The notes under the pieces: generated by a model
Seen by the model: only the letters and a program-made list of their open reading frames with translations
Database searches by the model: none
What the model was told of the DNA's origin: nothing
Shown here: positions 48,848 through 60,864 of the stretch, piece after piece
How the letters are laid out: every line of letters begins with the position of its first letter
How positions within the stretch are numbered: the first letter of the stretch is position 1
From: Alopecurus myosuroides
Lineage: Eukaryota > Streptophyta > Magnoliopsida > Poales > Poaceae
DNA: 64,000 bases
Reading direction: 5' to 3'
NCBI GenBank assembly: GCA_028641055.1
Contig: CM054057.1
Span: 326,560,941-326,624,940, forward strand
Program-made: the position numbers and the translations under genes

Positions 48848-50495
48848 TGAAGGGTTCGTTGCATAGAAAACAAAAAAATTCCTACGCGCGATAAACCCGA
48901 AGGGCCAAGATCTAATCTCGGAGATGAAAGCAACGGGCATAGAGAGAGTCTTAAGAAAACATACCCTCGAAGACACAAAGCATTACAAGATCAATTCTCG
49001 TTGTTGGCGTAGTCGTACTCACACCGATCCCGAGAGCGAGAAGACGTGCACCGCAATCCGGCGATGCCTCCGTGATCGGTCACACGTACAGCTTGATGAC
49101 AACCAGTTCCCTCGATCCAGCGGGGCAGCGGAAGTAGAGGATCCCTCGGAACTCCAGCAGCACGACGGTGTGGTGGTGGTGAAGAATCCCACGTCAGGAC
49201 TTCGCCAAGCCGGAGACCATGGAGTGGAGCAGCGGGTGGAGAGGAAGTGAGGTGGTTCAAGTGTGTGGAGAATGGAGAGCTCTCACCCTTCTTTTATAGC
49301 GGAGGGGGAAGCAGCCCAAGGGTGGTGGGGCCAGCCCATGGTGGTGCCCCCACCTCTTCCCTCATCATGTCAGCGGACTCTCCACTCACACACACTCATT
49401 TTCCACTTAAACTCCACTAAAAAATTCCAAACCTTTTTCTTTAATAAATAAATAAAACATTTTTATTTCTTTATTTCAGAATTTGTTAATTCTATAAAAA
49501 AACTTTTGCATATACCACCTCGAATCATTTGTTAATTCTATTAAAAACCATTCGATGAAAAACCCTTTAACTATTTCAATTTTCCCCGAAACAATTTCGG
49601 TGCTGTCCAAAACATTCTTCGATATTCCGTATCCTCTCGAATGCATCATCGAACCTTAAGTGTGTCACCCTACGATTCGCGAATAACATAGACATGATCG
49701 AGACTCCTCTCCGATCAATAATCAACAGCGGGATCTGGAGATCCGTGATGACTCCTATATATTCAACGATGAATCTCGTGATCGTGTGAACCATCAACGT
49801 CGTGACTAATTCCCTTTGTCTCACGATATTTTACTTGTCCGAGATCCGATCATTGGTATCAACCATACCTTGTTCAATCCCGTTACCGACAAGTACTCTT
49901 TTACTCGTTCTGTGATATGCCATCCTTGTGACCTAGTCACGTGCTTGCAAGCGGTGTCAATGTGATATCACCGAGAGGGCCTAGAGTATATCTCTCCGTC
50001 ATTTGGATGGACAAATCCCACTCTTGATCCATGAGACTCAACTAATACTTTACGAATACCCAATGACACCTTTATAGTCACCTTGTTACGGGGTGACGTT
50101 TGATGGCATCAAAGCACCCTTCCGGTATCAGTGTTTGAGATGATCTCATGGTCTAAGGAATAAGTTACTTGGTATGTTGATATAACAATGTAAACTTAAT
50201 GACTTGATCACATTGCTATATTCACTTTCGGTATATGTTCATCACACCATTCTTCTAATGACATGACCCCGTTATTAACAACATCCAATGTTCATGATCA
50301 CGAAACCTTGATCATCTATTAATCAACGAACTAGTTAAAAGAGAGGATTTACTAGGAACCATTGTTTGTTTATTAAACACACATGTATCAACGTTTCCGG
50401 TTAATACAATTCTAGCATGAGAAATAACCATTTATCATAAACAAGGAATAAGATAATAACCACTTTATTATTGCCTCTCGGGCATATTCTCTTTA
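48848..50495 (-). repeat. Element G 3' LTR (left copy, 1648 bp)
   Basis: On the + strand it begins TGAAGGGTTCGTTGCATAG. It ends TTTA at 50495 where the other copy has TTCA. It carries the uninterrupted GAGGAAGTGAGG site (about 49243-49254) into which solo LTR H inserted in the right copy. Next to it, on the + strand, is GTCTCCCACTTGCACT, the polypurine tract read backwards. Confidence 0.93.
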
Positions 50496-53400
50496 GTCTC
50501 CCACTTGCACTAGAGTCAATAATCTAGTATGTAAGCACTTAACACATATGGCATTTCAGTGTTATTACCATGCTTCACATGTGGTAAACATCATCAAAAA
50601 GATCTGAACTGTTCAGGTCCTATTGTATTTGCATATTCTTTGCGTCTACACGCATCACTCATACTCTAATGATATGGCTTTATATATATTTGGTCAACCG
50701 GTGAGACCTTAATTCCTCAGCTTAAACTAATGTTACTAACATTCTTAAAATGCAGCTTCATAGTGTCAGCATTCTTGGAAATTCACCAAGTTCAATAAAG
50801 AACTCCTTGACACAAAATAGTCATATCATTTGTTATCAACACAACAATATACTTAGCTTTTGTTGTAATACCCGTCATAATACTTTAATTTTTAAACTCT
50901 TCAAATCCAGCATGGAACTGTCTTCCAGCCTATTGTGCTACCCTTCATCACATATTTTAATTGAGATAAAATTACTTGAAAGATGAGAAGACTATTAGCG
51001 TAACATATTACAACAAATAGTTTGTCATTAATACATAGGAAAACACATCCTTAGCATTTCTAAAATGGCATAAGGATCTCTCCCACTATTGTCTAATCAT
51101 CATATGAATTATCCTGCTATAACATTTTATAGCACATGACTCATCTTGTTGTGTACATAGCATGGAACTCATGACTTAGAAATCTTAATTTCAATTATGC
51201 TCATCATGTGTCAGAACACTTGAATCTTGCTCAATTCTTTTCCATGTGACAAGAACTCCTTGTCATTTCGATATTGACTTACTTCAATATTTCATCTATG
51301 TAATTTGGCTCAACCATATCAGGCACTTCAATCCATCTCTTATAGATATCGATGCCCAATATCTTCTAAGCCTTTCATCAATATGAAAATCTTAACCGTG
51401 TTAATTTAAAATACATATTTTCCAATCAACCATATGTCATCTACATAAAGCATTGGATATATGTCACAACGCTCCCACTTAATTTCTTGTAACTCTACAA
51501 TCATCTTTATCGTTCATGATGGAATCAAACTCTTTTGATAACTTCATTAAGGTAAACATTCCAAGTTATACTCACTTCAACCATTGAATTGTGCATACCT
51601 TTCCAGCAACCTTTTGAATTTTACAAAACTCTCATACTATGTCAAGTACACATCCTCGATCAAACTTCCTTGAGAGGAAAGTTGGTTTTTGTTATTCAAC
51701 TGTCATATCATAATATGTAACTTTTTGCTAGAACTATCCGCAAAGACTAAAGCATCACTACTGAAGATCAAAATCTTGCAGTAGTCAACTCTTTGAACTT
51801 CAACAAGCACAACTTTCAAAGGATGTAAGAATCCATGTCGTTGTTGCTATACAGACCCTTTTGCTATCGTTAGGCACCATGCCTATTGAAAGGCCTATCA
51901 AGTCACATACTTGATATTCATACAGGGATACTATCGCGGATATAATGACTCATAGTCAATTTTACGAAGTCAGGGCCCATCATTTGCTTCCATTATAAGG
52001 TCCAGGTCCTTTGTTGTCAAAACAACACTTCAACCTCAAACCAAAAGTTGGTCTTAGTACAAAGTTTTAGGACTTTTGTGGTTCAGTTTGCAAACTCATT
52101 CGAAGTATCTACAACACATGTAGTGTCTTCTACATGGTCAAAATAGGAAACTCCGGAATAACTTCCAGTTCTGCGCTACTCTTGACATGATAACAAAGAT
52201 TCTCTAATCTCGTTGAGTTTGTATTGTCCTCCCACTCACTTGTTTCGCAAGAACTACTTTCTCGAGCAATCAACCCTTCTGACAAACAACATTTGTCTTT
52301 GGTTCGGTGATAGGAGAAATACCCAATGGATTCATTGGGATAACCTTATAAACATATATGTATACTATTTTGGTTGTAAACATTTTACACATGCTATGCA
52401 TACCAAAACTTAAGAAAAAGACAATTCGGGTCACTACCCAAACCATAACTTATATGGTGTCAATTTCAATGGATCATGATGGCGCTCTTTTCAGTGTAAA
52501 AGCGGTTGTCTCTAATGTATAAACTACAAAATTATAATGGCAGTTTTATTTATCTTACCATGTCAAACAAGGTTTGATTTTGTCTCTTGGATACTCCAAA
52601 CTAATGTGGGGTTATTTGAGTAGTATAAGTTGTAGCACAATTCTGCAACTCCTAAGATGTTTTGCTAAACTTGTAACTCAAACTTTATCCTTTATGATCC
52701 AATCATAAATACTTGATTATCTCGTTACAATTATTTTTACTTCATACTAACAATAGTTTGAACCAATTCAAAAAATGTCAAACTCCGTTCTCTTTAAATA
52801 GATATACTCATATATCTACTTAAATCATCGACGGAATTTATGAAGGAAAAATTAATCCACCACATATGACTATACATAATGGACTATATACATCAATATG
52901 TATAACTCCACTAAATTAGTCGTCCATTCTTCTTTGGCCTATGAACGGAATTTTAGTCATCTTTTGGAAGAGGTTTCACAAGCGTCAATTTATTCAAAAC
53001 AAAATGACTCCGGAAGTCCATCAACATGGAGTTCCTTCATGTTTTCCTTTCCGATATGAACTAAAATGGTGGTGTCACAATTTAAGTGAAATTCTTTTAC
53101 GTCTTGCAATGTTTAGCATTTAGTCTTATAGATGTTTACTTTACCAACACGATTTATATTAACTCATCCATCAATTATGGAATATGGTCATACATTGAAC
53201 AATTTCATTTGTTCTCACAAAAGACCGGAACAAAATAACAACTTATTAAGTTCTTAAAATAAATCTTGAATGTTTGGTTCGATACGACGATGAACACAAT
53301 AACATTTTATTTCTGTTCTTTTCAAGATCGATTTCACATCTACTACTAGTTCCTTTTAGGCCCTTGTATTTCTTGCATTTTGTTGCTTTGTATGACAACT

Positions 53401-55392
53401 CATACCAATCAATCTGGTATCAAAATACCCAAAAAATACTTTGTTAACTAGTAATACATCTATAACTTGTATATCAAGCATATACACCTGAGCTGGACTT
53501 TTCCAGTTATCTTCTTTTCTGCCATATATCTTTTTGTAATTATATTTTCAATATTCCCTTTCCTTTATAGAAGAATCATTCAACATCAAACAACGCTAGT
53601 CGTACTAGCTCATTTTCTTTGGCGTGTTAGTCATATACTATCACCCATTGAGTCATACTTTGAGTTTGATTGTTCTACTAATATCACTATATTAATAGCA
53701 TTCTTCCAGATTCCACTCTTAGCAATATCCAAGTAAGGTAAACGATTTTACCCATACTTTTAATCCATCCCATCATAACAATTTTATGATTAAGCTACTA
53801 TAGCTCGAAGGAAGGAATTTAGAGGATAATTTTTAGCGCCCAACTACTTGAAATATTCAAACACCTAGCGTCTTCAATCATTGCATATATTCAAATAATA
53901 TAAGCATACATTGTCACGCTAAATTATACTCAGTCATGTTGCCACAAGTAAGTTTCTAGATATCAATATATCTTTCACTTGATTGTTTCTGAAAACAATT
54001 CTTTTCGGTTCTTAAATCATCTTGATCAACAAAACATTCTTTTGAAGATAAAGTAATATGGAAGCAAGCATGACTCTGGATTCTAAGTAGGAATTATTTG
54101 CTCTCTAGATCAATCAATCATTAACCATATGGAGATAGGTAGGAAATACCAAAAATCTACAATAGGACTCAATTTTAAATTTCACTAATACGGTACCAGT
54201 CTCAAATGGTTTTTACCAGATCATAACAGTTATATCTCAATTAACAATCTAAGTGTAAGGTAGTTTGAGGATGCCAATGAATACTACAATTTGTGCAAAT
54301 TCACTTTGATTGGTTGTTCATGATAAATAAGTTCAAGTTAATTCAAAATTACTACATGAACTCCCACTCAAAAAAAACATCCCTCTAGTCGTTTTAGTGA
54401 TTACACGAACCAAATTCACTACACCAAAACCGATCATCACGTGAGATGATGTAGCTGCAAAGGCGAACATCAACATGTTCATCATATCATCCATATGACT
54501 CATGCTTTACCTTTCGGTTACGTGTTCCGAGGCCATGTATGTACATGCTAGGCTCGCCAAGTAGAACCGTAGTATTGCTTGTGTTCTGAGGCCATGTCCG
54601 TACATGCTAGACTCGTCAGCACCCATTGTATGCGAATGTTGAGTCTGTCACACCCGATCATCACGTGGTGTCTCGAAACGACAAACTTTCTCAACGGTGC
54701 ATACTATGGAAGAACACATAATTATCTTGATATTAAGTGAGAGGGGTCATCTTATAATACTACCGTCGCTATCTAAGCAAAATAAGATGCATAAAAAGGA
54801 TTAACATCACATGTAAGGATAATGTGATATGATATGGTCCTTCTTGCACTTGATCTCCATCATGTGCATCATGGTATGATCTCCATCATTCCACCAGCGT
54901 GGCACCAAGGTCCATGGCACCTCCATTTTGATTGTCCATCAATAATAAGACAACCATATGGCTCCCTTCCGGTATATCAATAATTTACAGAAGAGATCAT
55001 CTCATAATCAAATTTGTAACATTGACCATATCACATCACATGCCCAGCAAAAACTAGTTAGACGCCTCTAATTTATTTTTGCATATTTTACGTGGCTTAG
55101 GGATTTCGAGGATAGAACCGCTCGTACCTATGAACATCAACCACAATGTTGATAAACATATTTTTAACAACCCTTCGTAGATTAGATCTTAACTATAGTT
55201 GGAGAAACAAACACCCCCTCAGCCACAAGTGAGACAGGTCTCGCGTACATAGTACACGTAAAGTTTGTCTAGGGCAGCTTTATCCAACTATGCCACTAAG
55301 ATCATAAAATAATCAAGGAGGCAATTACATGATCATCAACGCCCACATACACCTATATGTTCTACCCGTACAATGCATCTATGCATAGATCC
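50496..55392 (-). pseudogene. Element G internal region with decayed pol
   Basis: About 4.9 kb, strongly A/T-rich, without an open frame above about 90 codons. A trace of reverse transcriptase survives on the minus strand: LYVDDI at about 51430-51450. The polypurine tract lies at its left edge (50496-50511) and the leader at its right (about 53900-55392). The rest is too changed to place domains by eye. Element G could not encode proteins. Confidence 0.65.
54522..54619 (-). repeat. Two 39-40 bp direct repeats in the element G leader
   Basis: Copies at 54522-54561 and 54581-54619 share GAGGCCATGT and GTACATGCTAG. Each holds a CATGT...ACATG inverted pair. They lie between the primer site and where gag would begin. 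Their function is unknown; such leaders can carry packaging or dimer signals. Confidence 0.7.
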
Positions 55393-55405
55393 GGCTCTGA
55401 TACCA
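55393..55405 (-). other. Primer-binding site of element G (initiator Met tRNA type)
   Basis: On the minus strand TGGTATCAGAGCC, one base from the right LTR. The same primer type as elements C and D. Confidence 0.92.
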
Positions 55406-55406
55406 C

Positions 55407-57523
55407 TGAAGGGTTCGTTGCATAGAAAACAAAAAATTTCCTACGCGCGATAAACCCGAAGGGCCAAGATCTAATCTAGGAGATGAAAGCAACGGGAATA
55501 GAGAGAGTCTTAAGAAAACATACCCTCGAAGACACAAAGCGTTACGAGATCAAATCTCGTTGTTGGCGTAGTCGTACTCACACCGATCCCGAGAGCGAGA
55601 AGATGTGCACCGCAATCCGGCGGTTCCTCCATGATCATTCACACGTACGGCTTGATGACGACCTCTGTTCCCTCGATCCAGCGGGGCAGCGGAAGTAGAG
55701 GATCCCTCGGAACTCCAGCAGCACGACAGCGTGGTGGTGGTGAAGAATCCCATGGTTAGGGCTTCGCCAAGCCGGAGACCACGGAATGGAGCAGCGGGTG
55801 GAGAGGAAATGTTGGGGGGATGATAACCCGGTAGGCCCATGCCTGGACGAAACCCGGCCAGAAGGAGATCGCACGAGACCCGGCCCAAGAGGAAGGAGAT
55901 TTTAGGAGGCCCAAAGGAGAGCGCGGATCTTGTAATCCATGCCTTGGGGGCCACGGTTAGGAAACTTAGGGTTACGTGTGGGTTTCGGGTAGGATTCCGG
56001 GTGTGTCTTGTATGGGAAGCCCGAGAGCCGGGTAATATATAAACCGGCTCTTAGGGCAAAGAAACCAAGCTTTTTGAGGTATTCGAGGATCCTAGGTATA
56101 CGAGAGCTAAAACATTGTAACCCTAGATCGGAGTCTCGGCGACATTGCAGCCTGAACTTCCAGATCACCAGTTGATATGATTTCCCCTGAGCTAAACCCT
56201 CTCCCAAACACCAGAGTCGATTTGCCCCATCCTAAGTTACCCCCGGTAACGTCTGCCGTGCATATCCCGCGACAGGAAGTGAGGTGGGCAAGTGTTTGGA
56301 GGAGGGAGAGCTCTCACCCTCCTTTTATAGGGGAGGGGAGGCAGCCCAAGGGTGGTGCGGCCAGCCCATGGTGGTTCCCCCACCTCTTCCCTCATCATGT
56401 GTGGACTCTGCACTCACACCCACTCATTTTCCACTAAAACTCCACTCAGAAATCCCAAAGGTTTTTCTTTAATAAATAAATAAAACATTTTTATTTCTTT
56501 ATTTCAGCATTTGTTAATTCTATTAACAACTTTTGCATATAGCACCTCGAATCATTTGTTAATTCTATTAACAACCATTCAATGAAAGACCCCTTGAACT
56601 ATTTCAATTTTCCCCAAAACAATTTCGGTGTTGTCGAAAACATTCTTCGATATTCCATATCCTCTTAAATGCTTCATCGAACCTTAAGTGTGTCACGCTG
56701 CGGTTCGCAAATAACATAGACATGATCGATACTCCTCTTCGATCAATAATCAACAGCTGGATCTGGAGATCCGTGATGACTCCTATATATTCAACAATGA
56801 ATCTCGTGATCATGTGAACCATCAACGTCGTGACTAATTTCCTTTGTCTTGCGATATTTTGCTTGTCCGAGATCCGATCATTGGTATCAATCATACATTG
56901 TTCAATCTCGTTACCGACAAGTGCTCTTTTACTCGTTCTATGATATGACAACCTTGTGACCTAGTCACGTGCTTGCAAGCGGTGTCAATGTGATATCACC
57001 GAGAGGGCCTAGAGTGTATCTCTCCGTCATTTGGATGGAAAAATCTCACTCTTGATCCATGATCCTCAACTAATACCTTACGAATACCCAACGACACCTT
57101 TATAGTCACCTTGTTATAGTGTGACGTTTGATGACATCAAAGCACCCTTCCGGTATCAGTGATTGACATGATCTCATGGTCGAAGGAATAAGTTACTTTC
57201 TATGTTGATATAACAATGTAAACTTAATGACTTGATCGCATTGCTATATTCACTTTGGGTATATGTTCATCACACCATTCTTCTAATGATATGACCCCGT
57301 TATTAACAACATCCAATGTTCATGATCACAAAACCTTGATCATATATCAATCAACAAGCTAGTTAAAAGAGTGGCTTTACTAGGAACCATTGTTTGTTTA
57401 TTAAACACACATGTATCAACGTTTACGGTTAATACAATTCTAGCATGAGAAATAAATATTTATCATAAACAAGGAATAAGATAATAACCACTTTATTCTT
57501 GCCTCTCGGGCATATTCCCTTCA
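55407..57523 (-). repeat. Element G 5' LTR (right copy), interrupted by solo LTR H
   Basis: Collinear with 48848-50495 apart from the 470-bp interruption at 55810-56279 (solo LTR plus one duplication). On the + strand it ends CATATTCCCTTCA before the CCAAG duplication. Confidence 0.93.
55810..56274 (+). mobile_element. Solo LTR H (465 bp) of the element A family
   Basis: Starts TGTTGGGGGGATGATAACCC and ends TATCCCGCGACA. It aligns in order with the element A LTR read on its own strand: shared ATGATAACCCGGTA, GGTAGGATTCC, CTAAACCCTCTCCCAAACAC and TTACCCCCGGTAACGTCTGC. The flanking 5 bp are GGAAA (left) and GGAAG (right). The left LTR of G has the empty site GGAAG. It has a TATATAAA box at 56036-56043. 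It arose by LTR-LTR recombination of a once complete element. Confidence 0.9.
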
Positions 57524-58475
57524 CCAAGGACCTGGTTGACAGATGCGACGCTTGGCAGCGATTCTCGCCCAAGCCGCACGCACCAGCCACAAAGCTCCAC
57601 ATGATCCCTCTGTCTTGGCCCTTCGCCCAATGGGGGATAGACATGGTGGGACCACTACGGAAGGCGACACCCGGAGGATATACTCACCTACTGGTCGCAG
57701 TCGACAAATTTACCAAATGGATAGAGGCAATCCCAGTGACGTCACAACACGCGAATTGCGCAGTCAAGTTCCTCGATTCCATTATGTCCAGATTCGGCGC
57801 CCCTCACAATATTATCACGGATAATGGGACCAACTTCACAGCCAAGGAGACGCAAGATTTTGCAAAGAAAAGGGGATAACTCTTAGCTTCGCCTCGGTGG
57901 CACACCCCCAAACAAACGGCCAAGTCGAACGGTCCAACGGATTAGTCTCGACTGGTCTGAAGAAGCGCCTACTCGATAGACTAGATACAGCAGCACGACA
58001 TTGAGCTGAGGAGCTACCGTCTGTTCTATGGAGTCTGAGAACAACTCCAAACTGATCCACTAACTACACGCCATTTTTTATGGTTTACGGCGCCGAAGCA
58101 GTCTTGCCCGAAGATGTTCGATTCAGTTCTCCACGAGTCGTTGCCTGCAGCGAAGAAGTCTCCAACAGAGCACTCGCGGAAGACATGGACACACTGGACG
58201 AGGCTAGGGACGTCGCACTCGCAAGATTCGCCGTCTATCAGAAAGCGCTATGCAATCAACACAGTCGCCGCATCTGCAGCAGATCCTTCATGGTAGGCGA
58301 CCTGGTGCTACGGCTCAAGCAAGACAGTGGACACAAGCTCGAGCCACCATGGAAAGGACCATTCATCATACACGAAGTTATCCCTGGAGGCGTCTATCGC
58401 TTGAAGAACCCAAAAACAGGCAGCGTCTACTCCAACCCATGGAACGTGGCGCACCTACGTAAATTCTACCCCTAG
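57524..58475 (+). pseudogene. Element E integrase, main part (broken)
   Basis: Resumes exactly at the duplicated CCAAG with KDLVDRCDACQRFSPKPHAP, joining the zinc-binding region left at 48847. The catalytic core has WGIDMVGPL and IITDNGTNFTAKE; after a frame change at about 57870 comes PQTNGQVERSNG (the catalytic Glu). Further stops occur near 58005 and 58060. The C-terminal part is open from 58080 to 58475 (FMVYGAEAVLPEDVRFSSPR, GDLVLRLKQ, EPPWKGPFIIHEV, NPWNVAHLRKFYP-stop), the natural pol end. Confidence 0.88.
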
Positions 58476-58770
58476 GAGAGTATTTCACTCACAAATAAGG
58501 TTGTTCTAGCCACATTGTAACTCGAGCAAACACATGACTTCCAGCCATCGCAATAAAAACATGGTTTCTCAACCATCGCTATAAAGACTACTTAGTCGCA
58601 TTTTTTTTACATGCTAACAACGGTCACACCCCAACGCACGGGGGCTACACCAAACTAGCATAAACATTATTCGAGTGCCTATGCACAATATATATTTTAC
58701 AAGGTTACAAGGTGCACACCTTAAAACAAATCAAACAACACACAAGGTACATACACCTTAACAGACATAG
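58476..58770. other. Spacer of element E between pol and antisense genes
   Basis: About 300 bp between convergent pol (+) and antisense coding (-). No gene is seen. It contains a run of T (58601-58609) and CGCACGGGGGCTAC, a phrase common at the 3' side of such elements. Confidence 0.6.
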
Positions 58771-59569
58771 CTATCGTCGAGCAACACCCTCTCGGAGCAG
58801 CCGCTCAGTCTCCACAGCAGTTAGCCGAACAATGCGCTCCGCCGCAGGCCGCACAACCTCATAGTGCGGAACCAAGTCAATGGTTGCTCGTCGGGTCGCA
58901 GGAAGTTGCGCCACATAGTTGAAGTTCACGTCAGGATGCCACAACCGCACAAACGTGAGTGCCACCTAAGCGCCGCAAATAAGCTGCTGACGCAGACACT
59001 CGCGAATATCCTCCACCCGACGGAAGAGCCTCAGCAGACCGCTCAGTCGGTCAGGCACAACGTCGAACGGATACAGCGCCCGATAGACCAAAGAAAGGGC
59101 CTCCCGACAGGATTCGACGAAAATTTGTGCCTGACTTACTCGATACTGCACAATCGCCAGGACAAAGCCCCTGCTGCGATCAGACCAGAAGTTGCACGCA
59201 TGGATATTCGAGCTGCTAGATTCACTGGCCACCCTGTTATCCACCCAATGACCTTCAAATGCTCCATCAGGTTCGACAACTACACGGACAGGAAACGCGT
59301 CAGTCCGCAAGCAAGAAAATACCAAAAAGACTCGGGGGCTTGCGGGACTTATAGAGCAAGATTTTCGCAACACCGGCCAGCCCCTCCATCACAAACTGCT
59401 CGCGCTTGGCAGCAAGTTTCTGCTTGGACTTGGTAACATCCGCCACACCATAAAGAGAATTAAGCTTATGCTCGCCATCCGCAACACGGCTGCAAAGAGA
59501 AGCAAGCATACTCGCGTCTGTAATTGACGGAGCAACAACACTCGATGGGCCACCACCAGATTCCACAAC
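58771..59569 (-). pseudogene. Antisense coding block 2 of element E
   Basis: Read on the minus strand from a likely splice acceptor (TTTGCAG, ending 59570): VVESGGGPSSVVAPSITDAS, EHKLNSLYGVADVTKSKQKL, EGLAGVAKILLYKSRKPPSL. A frame change near 59310 leads to RVVVEPDGAFEGHWVDNRVA and VESCREALSLVYRALYPFDV, then an in-frame TAG at 58966-58968 and ALTFVRLWHPDVNFNYVAQL to the stop at 58771-58773. I recognise no catalytic motif. It may be the end of the same spliced gene as 59804-60780 or a second gene; the stop at 59804 favours two units. Element A has no counterpart here. Confidence 0.6.
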
Positions 59570-59803
59570 CTGCAAACAGTACAAGATACACGACATTTTC
59601 AGTCGCAAGGCTGCATATCACTCAACGCTATACCACAAAAATATCTTCGAGTGCTAGGGGGCTACTCCCATCGGGAGAACACAAAGTAAGTCAAACCGAC
59701 GAATGCTGACACTTTAAAACCCTTCATTTAGAAATTAAAACATAAGAGTATTCCCAAAGGTTCATTACATGACCAGGCATATAAAAGCGAAAATTTATCT
59801 AGC

Positions 59804-60780
59804 CTAAGGAGCAACGGACTTCCCGGAAATGGCTCCGCTTGCAGATGGTTTCACAGCGCGGCCGCGAGAAAGCGGCTCAGAAAGCATCTTTGCTAACTTC
59901 TCAGAGCTGTCGCCAAAAGGACGGAGCACTACCTTTTTGCCCAGGGCGTCTCGAGGAAGCTCCGAGTACACCTTCTCCATGTCCCCCGAGACACCGTGCA
60001 CCAGAGTAAACTGGATGCTTGTCCTGGCTCCGCACTCAGTCTGGGCGAGAGTGTACTCCTGCAGAGGATCGCCTTCGCCAAGGAAAACTCGTAGGAGGCC
60101 CTCCAGGGTCGATGGAACTGGCTTCCATGCAAGCAGTCGTTGATGCAGCTCCGAAAACACCCGAGAAGAATCACGAAGGGAGATGCAGGTCTTCTTCCCG
60201 TGCTCCTGCAGCTGGGTGCACACATCCGCCAAAGCATCGACCCGGACCCCTCCAAGAAGCGTCAAGGCAACGCCAAGCGCATCTGTAGCAGAATGCAGCA
60301 AGTCATAAGAAGAAGGAGAAAGCAACAAAGATCAAAGCATGAATAGACAAGTAACGTACATGCCATAGCCTGGGCTATAGGATGAAGGGTGTCTGTCAGA
60401 TCATTGTCGTGGGCCACACTCGCGTCCTCCGATTTCTTCAAAGACTCGCGAGATGCAGCGAGACGCTCGGCCGCTTCCTTGCGAGTGGACTCCAGTTCCC
60501 TTCGGGTAGACTCCAACTCCTTCTCAAGATCTTTGATCCGAGAGTTAGCTTCAGTCTTCTCAATGTTTGCGTGGGCGGCCTCATCTGCAACATGGAAAGA
60601 GTACATCAGACAATGATGCAGTCTGGAGAAACAAAGCGAAAAACATGAATCACATGGTAACTCACCTCTCGAAGAATGAGCGTCTTGAAGGCACTGGTCG
60701 CGCTCTTGGCGAAGGGAAGCACACTCCGCCTCGGCCACAGCAAGGCGACGCCCGAATGCAACCAAAGAATCAAGAATGGC
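59804..60780 (-). pseudogene. Antisense spliced gene of element E, C-terminal part
   Basis: Minus-strand exons with GT...AG boundaries: 60780-60666 (ILDSLVAFGRRLAVAEAECA...), 60584-60360 (coiled coil: EKTEANSRIKDLEKELESTR...) and 60282-59804 (ALGVALTLLGGVRVDALADV ... SGAISGKSVAP-stop). The coiled-coil region followed by a basic/Ser-rich end matches the layout of the antisense gene of element A. Upstream exons lie beyond solo LTR I or outside the window. Function unknown; it probably belongs to the plant 'putative gypsy-type transposon' family. Confidence 0.65.
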
Positions 60781-60864
60781 CTGCAAAACTTTGCGAGTTA
60801 GACAAGTGCTGCTTGAGTCTACACACGACTGTACGCAATCGAGTATAGACTCGGGGGCTACTCC

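Larger units (their letters stand above)
48848..57523 (-). mobile_element. Element G: decayed Copia retrotransposon (8.2 kb without the nested solo LTR)
   Basis: TSDs are CCAAG at 48843-48847 and 57524-57528. LTRs are 48848-50495 and 55407-57523 (1647 bp once solo LTR H and its duplication are removed). The ends are TGAAGGG...CCCTTCA. The primer site next to the right LTR shows minus orientation. The LTR start on its strand (TGAAGGGAATATGCCCGAGA) and the polypurine tract resemble the BARE-type element C. LTR copies differ at roughly 7-8% in the A/T-rich 250 bp I compared, the oldest-looking pair here. Confidence 0.93.
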
